The notes below the pieces were generated by a model. It saw only the letters and a program-made list of their open reading frames with translations, made no database searches and had not been told where the DNA came from. Of a DNA stretch of 11,003 nucleotides, positions 1-6,742 are shown one piece after another. A program made the translations under genes and the position numbers. The stretch comes from Hyphomicrobiales bacterium (GTDB lineage Bacteria; Pseudomonadota; Alphaproteobacteria; Rhizobiales; Aestuariivirgaceae). How positions within the stretch are numbered: the stretch's first letter is position 1; every line of letters begins with the position of its first letter. The stretch is from assembly GCA_020029455.1 (NCBI GenBank), contig JAIBJH010000081.1, positions 1 through 11,003 of the forward strand. The letters are read 5' to 3'.

Positions 1-43
1 GAACATTCGCCAGGCCAATGCCGAGCGCAAGGGAGGGCACTGA
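1..43 (+). CDS. MalF-type sugar ABC transporter permease, 3' end only
   Basis: An open frame entering from the left edge (codons from position 2) ends in TGA at 41-43 and encodes the tail NIRQANAERKGGH. An IRQ-containing, basic cytoplasmic tail of this kind is what I recall for MalF/AglF-type permeases of carbohydrate importers. The following gene is the partner MalG/AglG-type permease, starting one base after this stop, which is the usual F-G order. The Shine-Dalgarno sequence of the next gene lies within these last codons. Only 13 residues are visible, so the assignment rests mainly on position; aglF would be the expected name. Confidence 0.6.
   Translation, partial: NIRQANAERKGGH
29..37 (+). 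promoter_or_regulatory. Ribosome binding site of aglG (decides the start)
   Basis: AAGGGAGGG contains a full GGAGG core at 32-36, eight bases before ATG 45. The in-frame ATG at 18 has no such site and lies inside the upstream permease, so 45 is the better start. The site overlaps the last codons of the upstream gene, which fits translational coupling. Confidence 0.8.
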
Positions 44-44
44 C

Positions 45-1187
45 ATGTGGGAACGCATCAAGCTTGAGCCTTCAAAATTCGCGCTCAATCTCGCCGTCGT
101 CATCATCATCACGCTGTGGACGCTGCCGACGGCGGGCTTGCTGATCTCGTCGCTGCGTGATGCAAATCTCATTGCGGCGTCCGGCTGGTGGACAGCGCTT
201 TCGACCGCTGACCGCAGCGCCCAGGGGCGCACCAAGCCCACATCCGAACAAGTCGAGCAAAGCGGCAAGTTTGTCATCAGCGGAAACCTGTTCGAGGGCG
301 TGGAAGGCGGGGGCGTCATCAAGGCCTTCGGTACGCGGGTGGCGAAACCCAATGAATTCGCGGCGGGTACCACTGCGAGCTATGACGACGGCCGGACCAT
401 GACCGTCAATGCCGATGGTTCATATGTCTATACTTCCCCCTTGAAATTCGAGGATGGCAATGGCCAGCGTGTGTTCTTCGTCGCTTCAGTGCCGCCAAAG
501 TTCACGACAGAAAACTACAACACGGTGCTGTTCTCGGAAGGCATCGGGCAGTCCTTTGTCAACTCGCTCACCGTCACCATTCCGGCCACCATAATCCCGA
601 TCCTGATTGCCGCCTTTGCAGCTTACGCGCTGGCTTGGATGAAGATACCGGGCCGGGCCTTCATGATATCGGTCATTGTCGGCCTGCTCGTCGTGCCGCT
701 GCAGATGTCACTGATTCCGCTGCTCAAGCTCTACAACGCCACGGGCTTCCTGCCCAAGACCTACCTTGGCATCTGGCTGGCGCATACGGGCTTTGGACTT
801 CCTTTCGCCATCTACTTGTTGCGCAGCTACATCGCCGGACTTCCGCGCGACTTGATTGAATCGGCGCAGGTTGATGGTGCAAATGACTTCAAGATCTTCA
901 AGCGCATCATCCTGCCGCTCTCATTCCCGGCGTTGGCGTCATTCGCGATCTTCCAGTTCCTATGGGTATGGAATGATCTGCTTGTCGCCATGGTGTTCCT
1001 CGGAACCGAAAAGGACAAGGCAGTGCTGACTTATCAGCTCAACTCGCTCCTGGGTTCACGCGGCGGCAATTGGGAAATCCTCACCGCTTCCGCCTTTATT
1101 ACCATCATCGTTCCGCTACTCGTGTTCTTCTCGCTGCAACGCTACTTTGTCCGCGGCCTCCTGGCCGGCTCTGTGAAGGGAGGCTGA
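45..1187 (+). CDS. aglG: AglG-type alpha-glucoside ABC transporter permease
   Basis: Inner-membrane permease (MalG side) of a binding-protein-dependent importer for alpha-glucosides such as sucrose, trehalose or maltose. From ATG 45 it is 380 residues. TM1 is about residues 13-36. A long hydrophilic stretch of about 37-168, predicted periplasmic, follows. The five C-terminal membrane segments of a MalG-type BPD_transp_1 domain start near 171. The cytoplasmic EAA loop that docks on the ATPase is at about 271-294 (LIESAQVDGAND...IILPL). A typical MalG is near 280-300 residues, so the extra length is the TM1-TM2 insertion; AglG proteins of rhizobia, as I recall them, share this long form. The insertion has a DG-rich beta-like portion (NADGSYVYTS). 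The gene follows a MalF-type tail and precedes the ATPase with TGA-C-ATG spacing at both ends. The exact sugar cannot be read from the sequence. Confidence 0.88.
   Translation: MWERIKLEPSKFALNLAVVIIITLWTLPTAGLLISSLRDANLIAASGWWTALSTADRSAQGRTKPTSEQVEQSGKFVISGNLFEGVEGGGVIKAFGTRVAKPNEFAAGTTASYDDGRTMTVNADGSYVYTSPLKFEDGNGQRVFFVASVPPKFTTENYNTVLFSEGIGQSFVNSLTVTIPATIIPILIAAFAAYALAWMKIPGRAFMISVIVGLLVVPLQMSLIPLLKLYNATGFLPKTYLGIWLAHTGFGLPFAIYLLRSYIAGLPRDLIESAQVDGANDFKIFKRIILPLSFPALASFAIFQFLWVWNDLLVAMVFLGTEKDKAVLTYQLNSLLGSRGGNWEILTASAFITIIVPLLVFFSLQRYFVRGLLAGSVKGG
1176..1183 (+). promoter_or_regulatory. Ribosome binding site of aglK
   Basis: AAGGGAGG, with the GGAGG core at 1179-1183 five bases before ATG 1189, lies in the last codons of aglG. 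It is almost the same sequence as the site before aglG, and the junction that follows (TGA, one base, ATG) is the same too. A strong intact site argues that the shortened ATPase frame is still translated. Confidence 0.75.
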
Positions 1188-1188
1188 C

Positions 1189-2079
1189 ATGGCCGATATC
1201 AAGATGACGAACCTGGGGCTGGAGTCGATCACTTCCGGCTCGCTGGAGATTGACCATGCGGTGGTGAATGAAGTACCGCCTTCCAAGCGCGGCATCGCCA
1301 TGGTGTTCCAATCCTATGCGCTCTATCCGCACATGAGCGTCTTCGAGAACATCTCCTTTGCGCTTGAAAACCAGGGCGTGGGGCGCGAGGAGATCAAAAC
1401 GCGGGTTGGGAAGGTGGCGGATATGCTGCAGCTCACGCCCTATCTCACGCGTTTGCCGAAAGCCCTCTCGGGCGGGCAGCGCCAGCGCGTCGCCATCGGG
1501 CGCGCCATCGTGCGCGGTGCCAAGGTGTTCCTGTTCGATGAACCGTTGTCCAATCTCGATGCGGCGTTGCGCGTTGCGACCCGAATGGAGATCGCCAAGC
1601 TCAAGCGCGACATGCCGAAGACCACCATGATCTATGTGACCCATGATCAAGTGGAGGCCATGACGCTGGCCGACCGCATCGTGGTGTTGCAGGCTGGCAC
1701 GGTGGAGCAAGTCGGCACGCCCATGGAACTTTATGAGAAGCCCGGCAATCTTTTCGTGGCGGGTTTCATCGGTTCACCCAAGATGAACTTCGTTACCGGC
1801 GCACCTGCCGAAAAGGCCAAGTGCAAGACGCTTGGCATCAGGCCTGAGCATTTGGAAATCGACAGCAAGTCCAGCGCCGGTGCTATTGCCGGAACGGCCG
1901 AATATACAGAGATCCTCGGCAGCGACAGCTTTATCTATGTGCAGACCGATCACGGGCTGATAACAGCGCGCGAGAATGGCCGCACGGCGGTGGCCAAGGG
2001 CGACAAGGTTTATCTCAAGCCCGTGGACGGCCACATCCACCGCTTTGACGAAAACGGAAAGAGAATAGAAAAGAAATGA
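1189..2079 (+). CDS. aglK: AglK/UgpC-type sugar ABC transporter ATPase lacking the Walker A segment
   Basis: ATP-binding subunit of the importer, acting on the cytoplasmic face of the permease pair. Visible motifs: Q-loop (FQSYALYPH, Q41), signature LSGGQ (93-97), Walker B with catalytic Glu (VFLFDE, 113-118), D-loop (SNLD, 121-124), H-loop His152, then the C-terminal regulatory part with GIRPEHLEI (216-224). The N-terminus reads MADIKMTNLG and goes straight into LESITSGSLEIDH. In intact family members the first block is followed by about 40 residues carrying the aromatic A-loop and the P-loop (GPSGCGKST type) before IAGLE.ITSG. All of that is missing and the frame stays open. The protein is 296 residues; family members are about 330-370. 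It should not bind ATP normally by itself. Possible readings are a recent loss-of-function deletion, an assembly or sequencing error, or an inactive subunit helped by another ATPase. The start is supported by its ribosome binding site, and the end overlaps thuA by four bases. Confidence 0.9.
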   Translation: MADIKMTNLGLESITSGSLEIDHAVVNEVPPSKRGIAMVFQSYALYPHMSVFENISFALENQGVGREEIKTRVGKVADMLQLTPYLTRLPKALSGGQRQRVAIGRAIVRGAKVFLFDEPLSNLDAALRVATRMEIAKLKRDMPKTTMIYVTHDQVEAMTLADRIVVLQAGTVEQVGTPMELYEKPGNLFVAGFIGSPKMNFVTGAPAEKAKCKTLGIRPEHLEIDSKSSAGAIAGTAEYTEILGSDSFIYVQTDHGLITARENGRTAVAKGDKVYLKPVDGHIHRFDENGKRIEKK

Positions 2080-2864
2080 CCCTTAATGTTTTGATATGGC
2101 ATGAGCATCGCCACGAAAAGAAGAACAAGATTGTCGCCTCCATCTATCCGGACGGCATGCATGGCGCGCTGAAGAATGCCTTCAAGGGCCATGACGATTT
2201 CAAGGTCGATCACGCGCTCTTGGACGATGATGCGGAGCATGGGTTGTCACAGAAGCGGCTTGATGAAACGGATGTGCTGCTGTGGTGGGGCCATGTGGCG
2301 CATGGCGAGGTGAAGGACGAGATTGTCGAGCGCGTGGCAAAACGCGTGTGGGAAGGCATGGGGCTGATCGTGCTGCACTCCGGCCACTTCTCGAAAATCT
2401 TCAAGCGGCTCATGGGAACGCCTTGCGCGCTCAAGTGGCGCGAGGCCGGCGAGAATGAGCGCATCTGGGTTCTCAATCGCAATCACCCGATTGCGGCGGG
2501 CCTGCCCGATCAAATCCTCATTGAGCATGAGGAAATGTACGGCGAGCCCTTCTCCATCCCTGAACCAATGGAAACTGTCTTCATTTCCTGGTTCGAGGGC
2601 GGGGAAGTATTTCGTTCCGGTGTCACTTATCAACGCGGCGCGGGAAAGATCTTTTATTTCCGCCCGGGCCATGAGGCCTATCCCACCTTCCATAATGCCC
2701 AAGTTCTGCAGGTGATCCGTAATGCCACGCGCTGGGCGCACAATCCGGCGAAGGCATGGACAGGCATTCACGATGCTCCGAACGTACCGCACGACAAGGC
2801 GCCCGTTCCTCTTGAGATCAAGGGCCCGAGCCTTCATGCCTATGGCGAAGAAGGCTTCCGCTAA
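2076..2864 (+). CDS. thuA: ThuA, trehalose utilization protein
   Basis: A 262-residue cytoplasmic protein of the ThuA family, which has a class I glutamine-amidotransferase-like fold without being a known amidotransferase. Recognisable blocks are an N-terminal strand followed by YPDGMHGALKNAF (24-36), DVLLWWGHVAHGEV (65-78), GLIVLHSGHFSKIFKRLMGT (95-114), EHEEMYGEPF and IFYFRPGHEAYPTFHN. The His-rich segments are the likely functional sites. In rhizobia thuA and thuB are needed to use trehalose and related disaccharides after uptake, through 3-keto derivatives. ThuA's exact chemical step is less certain than that of the dehydrogenase. It starts within the aglK stop (ATGA, 2076-2079), after a purine-rich stretch, so it is translationally coupled to the transporter. 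No signal peptide or membrane segment is seen. Confidence 0.92.
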   Translation: MTLNVLIWHEHRHEKKNKIVASIYPDGMHGALKNAFKGHDDFKVDHALLDDDAEHGLSQKRLDETDVLLWWGHVAHGEVKDEIVERVAKRVWEGMGLIVLHSGHFSKIFKRLMGTPCALKWREAGENERIWVLNRNHPIAAGLPDQILIEHEEMYGEPFSIPEPMETVFISWFEGGEVFRSGVTYQRGAGKIFYFRPGHEAYPTFHNAQVLQVIRNATRWAHNPAKAWTGIHDAPNVPHDKAPVPLEIKGPSLHAYGEEGFR

Positions 2865-2876
2865 GGACTATTCTGG

Positions 2877-3926
2877 ATGAGCAAGATCAGACTTCTGGTG
2901 CTGGGCACCGGCAATATGGCCAAGGCCCATGCCACCGCCTTTGCGCAGGACCAGCGCGTTGAAATGGTTGCCACCTGCGATGTGGTGCCAGGGCGGGCTG
3001 CAGAATTCGCCAAGGCATTTCACATGGAGCAGAGTTTCGAGGACCTGGACAAGGCCATCGCTTGGGGCCGTTTCGATGCCGTGGCCAATGTGACGCCGGA
3101 TGCCATCCATCATCCGACCACGATGAAGCTGCTGAAGGCCGGAAAGCATGTCTTCTGCGAGAAGCCGCTGGCAGAGAATTTTGCGCTGGCTGATGAGATG
3201 GCGACGACGGCGGAAAAGGCCGGCCTCATCAACATGGTGAACCTGACCTACCGGAATGTGGCTGCCATCCACCATGCGCGCAAACTGGTGAAGGATGGAA
3301 CGCTCGGAAATATCCGGCATGTGGAGGCGAGCTATCGGCAGTCATGGCTCGTCGGCAATCACTGGGGCGATTGGAAGACGCTGCCCATGTGGCTGTGGCG
3401 GCTGTCGCATAAGCATGGTTCTAAAGGTGTTTTGGGAGATGTGGGCATTCACATTCTTGATTTTGCAGCCTTTGCCAATGATTCAATGCCGGTTGCCATC
3501 CAGCCCCGGCTCATGACCTTCCACAAGGCGCCGGGCGACAAGATCGGTGAATATCCGCTCGATGCCAATGACTCGGCGGTGATGACAGTCGAATTTGCCA
3601 ATGGTGCGCTGGGCATCGTGCAGGCCTCGCGCTTCATGACGGGGCATGACAATGAGCTGCATCTGCGCATTCATGGCGACAAGGGCGCAGTTGAGGTGAA
3701 GCATTTCGAAGGTTGGACTGAACTCAAGGCCTGCACCGGCGCCGATGTGAACACCATGGCCTGGCGCGCCATCAAGCCTGAACCTGTAGAAACCAACTAT
3801 CGCAAATTCATCAATGCAATTGTTGCGGGCAAGAATAGCGACCCTGACTTCCGCCGCGCCGCCGATTTGCAACGCGTGCTCGACCTCTGCTTCGACAATG
3901 ATGGTAAGGGTGCGGTGAGGATTTAG
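2877..3926 (+). CDS. thuB: ThuB-like Gfo/Idh/MocA family sugar dehydrogenase
   Basis: A 349-residue NAD(P)-dependent oxidoreductase, predicted cytoplasmic. The N-terminal Rossmann fold carries the dinucleotide loop GTGNMA (10-15). The family EKP motif (FCEKPLAE, 93-100) follows, with Lys96 the usual catalytic lysine. The second domain has GVLGDVGIHILD (184-195), where Asp188 and His192 match the family's D...H catalytic pair. As the gene directly after thuA it is the likely ThuB, which with ThuA oxidises disaccharides such as trehalose to 3-keto forms in rhizobia. AAGGA at 2863-2867, nine bases upstream, supports ATG 2877. The gap to thuA is 12 nt, so both are probably on the transporter transcript. 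Substrate specificity within this large family cannot be read from sequence; another sugar or inositol dehydrogenase remains possible. Confidence 0.85.
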   Translation: MSKIRLLVLGTGNMAKAHATAFAQDQRVEMVATCDVVPGRAAEFAKAFHMEQSFEDLDKAIAWGRFDAVANVTPDAIHHPTTMKLLKAGKHVFCEKPLAENFALADEMATTAEKAGLINMVNLTYRNVAAIHHARKLVKDGTLGNIRHVEASYRQSWLVGNHWGDWKTLPMWLWRLSHKHGSKGVLGDVGIHILDFAAFANDSMPVAIQPRLMTFHKAPGDKIGEYPLDANDSAVMTVEFANGALGIVQASRFMTGHDNELHLRIHGDKGAVEVKHFEGWTELKACTGADVNTMAWRAIKPEPVETNYRKFINAIVAGKNSDPDFRRAADLQRVLDLCFDNDGKGAVRI

Positions 3927-3929
3927 GGG

Positions 3930-4532
3930 TTATTCGCCCAGCATATCGGCACCCACAGGCCGGTGGCGGGCGCGATAGTTCTCCGGCATTTCGAACTTAC
4001 CTTGCCAGATGCCGCGTTTGGCCGCGCGTGCTTCCTTCTGGGCTTTTGCATAGGCTGTCGCGTGGCGGAAATAGGCCACGGCCCAGCCCTGCCGCACCAT
4101 TTCCTTGTTGATCTCAAGCTTGCCGTCCCAGCAGATGGAAACGGCGCGGCCATAGCGATCGGTCTCAAGTGATTTGCAGTTGATAGTCTTGCCGCGCAGC
4201 AGATTGTGCAAGGCATCCCGCGCATCATGTCCGCAGGGATATTCTCCGCTGCTGCTGCCGCAGGTCTGGTTCAGTTCCGGCGCGTCAATGCCGTAGAGCC
4301 GCACTTCCGTATCGTTGAGGGCAAGCGAATCTCCATCCTTGGCGCGCGCATTTCCCGTGCCCACATCGATCATTTCGAAGCGATCGAGGATCAAGACAAC
4401 AAGTGTCAGCGCGGCGGCAAAAACGATTGCATCCAGTAGAGTTCGCCAGAAGGGCCGCGGCCTCGAAAAGTAGCGCGGCAAGCTAAAGCCGGTGCCAGCG
4501 CCGTGCTGCCGCATCATCGCTTTCGCGCGCAT
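3930..4532 (-). CDS. Membrane-anchored staphylococcal-nuclease-like (SNase) protein
   Basis: 200 residues from the ATG at 4532. A cationic N-terminus precedes one hydrophobic segment (about residues 30-50, FWRTLLDAIVFAAALTLVVL), probably a membrane anchor or uncleaved signal. The SNase (thermonuclease) domain follows: DGDS metal/strand motif near 67-70, VRLYGIDAPE (77-86) giving the Arg and Glu equivalent to S. aureus Arg35 and Glu43, and DRYGR (125-129), whose last Arg corresponds to Arg87. The catalytic set is complete, so nuclease activity is plausible, likely outside the cytoplasm. Four cysteines (about 91, 100, 119, 134) could form disulfides there. The start is uncertain: ATGs at 4532, 4517 and 4514 are all possible, none has a clear ribosome binding site, and all overlap the end of moaE. 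The stop is 3 nt from the thuB stop on the other strand. Many rhizobial SNase-domain proteins of this size have unknown roles. Confidence 0.85.
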   Translation of the reverse strand: MRAKAMMRQHGAGTGFSLPRYFSRPRPFWRTLLDAIVFAAALTLVVLILDRFEMIDVGTGNARAKDGDSLALNDTEVRLYGIDAPELNQTCGSSSGEYPCGHDARDALHNLLRGKTINCKSLETDRYGRAVSICWDGKLEINKEMVRQGWAVAYFRHATAYAKAQKEARAAKRGIWQGKFEMPENYRARHRPVGADMLGE

Positions 4533-4935
4533 CAACCCAGGTGGACTTGCCGCCGCCTTCCTCCAGTTTCCAGAAGGGGGCCTTGGTCTTCAACCAATCC
4601 ATCAGGAACTGACAGGCCTCGAAGGCTGCCTCGCGATGGGCCGAACAGCAGATGACAAGCACAATGTCTTCGCCCGGCAACATGCGCCCGACGCGATGGA
4701 CAATGAGGCTTGCATCGAGCGGCCAGCGGGAGCGCGCTTCCTTCTCGATCTCCACAAGCGATTTTTCAGTCATGCCCGGATAGTGTTCCAGCGTCATGGC
4801 CGAGACGGCATCGCCATTGTTCATATCGCGCACTGTTCCGACAAAAATGGCGATGCCGCCAATGTTGTGGTTGCCGGCCTTCAATTTTGCAAGCTCTTCG
4901 GCAATGTCGAATGCTGCGGTCTGTACGCGGATCAT
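4483..4935 (-). CDS. moaE: MoaE, molybdopterin synthase catalytic (large) subunit
   Basis: 150 residues, the normal MoaE length. It transfers sulfur from the thiocarboxylated C-terminus of MoaD to precursor Z (cPMP), making molybdopterin in the cytoplasm. Diagnostic blocks: GGIAIFVGTVRDMN (26-39) with the conserved Arg36, LEHYPGM (49-55), HRVGRMLPGEDIVLV (80-94), SAHREAAFEACQFLMD (98-113) and LKTKAPFWKLE (115-125), followed by the WVDARESD tail. Lys116 and Lys123 have the seven-residue spacing of the two catalytic lysines of E. coli MoaE (Lys119, Lys126). Its partner moaD, often next door, is not in the window. A GGGAG sits 12 nt before the ATG (+ strand 4948-4952), a longish spacing. It starts 40 nt after the AsmA-like gene and its 3' end overlaps the SNase gene. 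Confidence 0.96.
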   Translation of the reverse strand: MIRVQTAAFDIAEELAKLKAGNHNIGGIAIFVGTVRDMNNGDAVSAMTLEHYPGMTEKSLVEIEKEARSRWPLDASLIVHRVGRMLPGEDIVLVICCSAHREAAFEACQFLMDWLKTKAPFWKLEEGGGKSTWVDARESDDAAARRWHRL

Positions 4936-4975
4936 GGACCCATTCTGCTCCCGGCAATGCAGCAGTTCAATCGGG

Positions 4976-6721
4976 TCAGTTTTGCGAGGGCATGGGTTCC
5001 TGCCCCTGTTCTTTCCGGGCCGTCGCCACGCCGAATTCCGGGGCGTGCCAGGAACCGGAAATGATCAGGTTCTTTGGCAAGTCCTTGCTGCGGTTCGCAT
5101 CGATCGCGAGATCGAGTGCCTGGCGCAACAGGTCGATCTCACCTCCTGCCTCCACATCGAGGTCCGATGCAGTGATCCGGGCCATGCTGAGGGCGATAAT
5201 TCCATCCGCTATTTCGCAGCTCGTGGAAATCTGCACCCCAGTCGTGGCGTCGGCGCGGGCCGCCCGCCAGCCCTTGCCGGAATCGCTCAAAAGGTCCTTC
5301 AGCGAATAGCCGGTGACCGTTCCTCCTGCGAGAGCAAATGACAGCTTTCCTGTAAAGGTGGAAATCAGCGCGGCGGTGTTCGCACCTGCCGCCGTTGCAT
5401 CGAGATCGAGCGCAATCCTTCCATCGAGCCAGGGATAGCCAGCAAGGCTTGAGAGAACTTCGCGAGCCGGCGCATCGGCAAGCTTTGCCTTGAAGGTAAA
5501 GGCCGGCGGATATCCGCGCGAGGCACTGGCGCTGAAGGTGATCTTGTCTTGGCTTGCCCCAATTGCAAGGTCTGCCCCCTTGGCATCGAAAGATAACAGC
5601 AGCCGGGCATCGGGCAATGTCCAGCCCCTGAGGACAAGTGACTTTGCGCTAACTTGAAAATTGCCTTCCGCTCCGGGAAGCGGCAGCCAGGGGAACGGCG
5701 CGGTGCTCCAGCCATCCTCTGCCGTGCTGGAACCTGGTTCGGCGAGCGTTATCTTTTCCGCGGTTAGCGCACCATCAACAGCGAAGCCTCCTGGTCTTGC
5801 GGCAAGCGACAGCTTGCCGTTGCCGCTCGCCCAATTCGTTTGCAGGGAATATTCGGGAAGCGAAGCCCGGGCTCCCACCGCGGAGAACGAGCTCTCAAGC
5901 TCAATCGCCGATGCAGGGGCAAGTGCCGATGGCAGGCCAAGCCATGCCAGAAGACTGTCGGTTCTCCTGCTCGCGGCCGACAACCGGCCATCCAGCGCAA
6001 GGAGCGATGCGGCGTTCCAACCCATCCTGCCGGAAAAACGCAGTTCGCCGCTATCGGAGGAGAGGACGATGTCGGCGGGTGATCCGCCTTCAAAAATTCT
6101 TGCTGCACTGTCGGCCTCGACGTGAAGGGTCGTGTAGACGCCGTTGAGGAAGCCGGACGTGTGCAGAAGGAAGGGTCTTGCGGCACTCGACTCCATGACA
6201 CCATTGGCGTCGGCCAATGCCAGCGCGAAGCCGGACTTTGAGTCACGCAGATTGAATGTGCTGTTGCTGAAGTTGATCCTGTATCTCGACTGATCCTCCT
6301 CAGCGGTCTCCGGCAGGCTTGTCTTGCCCGGCGCAGGCGAGAGATTGAGTGGTGCACCAAGATCGAGGTCGATGGCGGCACCGTCGATACGTGCGCTGCG
6401 TGGGATTTTCGGTCCGCCCAGGATGTCGTTTGGCGACAGCGGCACCAATACTTCTCTCAGTTCGACCTTGAGTCCGCCCGAAGCCTTGGCATCGGCAAGG
6501 CGCAGGTTCGTGAAGCGAATCTTGAGACCATCGTCCAACGCAAGCGAGGCCGAGCCCGCAACCGCCATGCCAAGGCCGGTACTGGTTTCCAGCGTGCTGG
6601 CCAGTGAGGAGGCGAGCCGTGATGGCAAAAGGACAAGCCAGAGCCCTGCAAGCACGAGCGCCACGCCGCAGAGACCCCAGATGGCAGAATGCCTTGTCCA
6701 ACGAGTCATGAGATGTTCCAT
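4976..6721 (-). CDS. AsmA-family envelope protein
   Basis: 581 residues from ATG 6721; an in-frame ATG at 6709 would give 577 and is equally plausible, as neither has a clear ribosome binding site. One N-terminal membrane segment (about residues 14-34, IWGLCGVALVLAGLWLVLLPS) is followed by a long beta-rich, Ser/Ala/Gly-rich periplasmic region. The C-terminal part has AsmA-type features: LDGRIALDLDATAAG..., GKLSFALAGGTVTGYSLKDLL, and a final repeat-like stretch (EIADGIIALSMARITASDLDVEAGGEIDLLRQALDLAID). AsmA and its relatives are inner-membrane-anchored periplasmic proteins linked to outer-membrane assembly and, for larger members, phospholipid transport between membranes. This one is at the short end. 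It starts 21 nt after the ABC permease gene and precedes moaE, neither of which suggests a shared function. The specific role is unknown. Confidence 0.8.
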   Translation of the reverse strand: MEHLMTRWTRHSAIWGLCGVALVLAGLWLVLLPSRLASSLASTLETSTGLGMAVAGSASLALDDGLKIRFTNLRLADAKASGGLKVELREVLVPLSPNDILGGPKIPRSARIDGAAIDLDLGAPLNLSPAPGKTSLPETAEEDQSRYRINFSNSTFNLRDSKSGFALALADANGVMESSAARPFLLHTSGFLNGVYTTLHVEADSAARIFEGGSPADIVLSSDSGELRFSGRMGWNAASLLALDGRLSAASRRTDSLLAWLGLPSALAPASAIELESSFSAVGARASLPEYSLQTNWASGNGKLSLAARPGGFAVDGALTAEKITLAEPGSSTAEDGWSTAPFPWLPLPGAEGNFQVSAKSLVLRGWTLPDARLLLSFDAKGADLAIGASQDKITFSASASRGYPPAFTFKAKLADAPAREVLSSLAGYPWLDGRIALDLDATAAGANTAALISTFTGKLSFALAGGTVTGYSLKDLLSDSGKGWRAARADATTGVQISTSCEIADGIIALSMARITASDLDVEAGGEIDLLRQALDLAIDANRSKDLPKNLIISGSWHAPEFGVATARKEQGQEPMPSQN

Positions 6722-6742
6722 GCCATTGTTATTGCGGCGCTT

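Noticed and set aside
1105..1710. 201-codon open frame on the - strand across the aglG/aglK junction
   Set aside because: It is antisense to well-recognised ABC transporter motifs, has no family resemblance and spans two real genes. Mirror-frame artefact.
1189..2079. Calling aglK a pseudogene
   Set aside because: The frame is open, translation signals are intact, and no other decay is visible. I keep it as a coding sequence with a missing segment, since an error or a functional variant cannot be ruled out.
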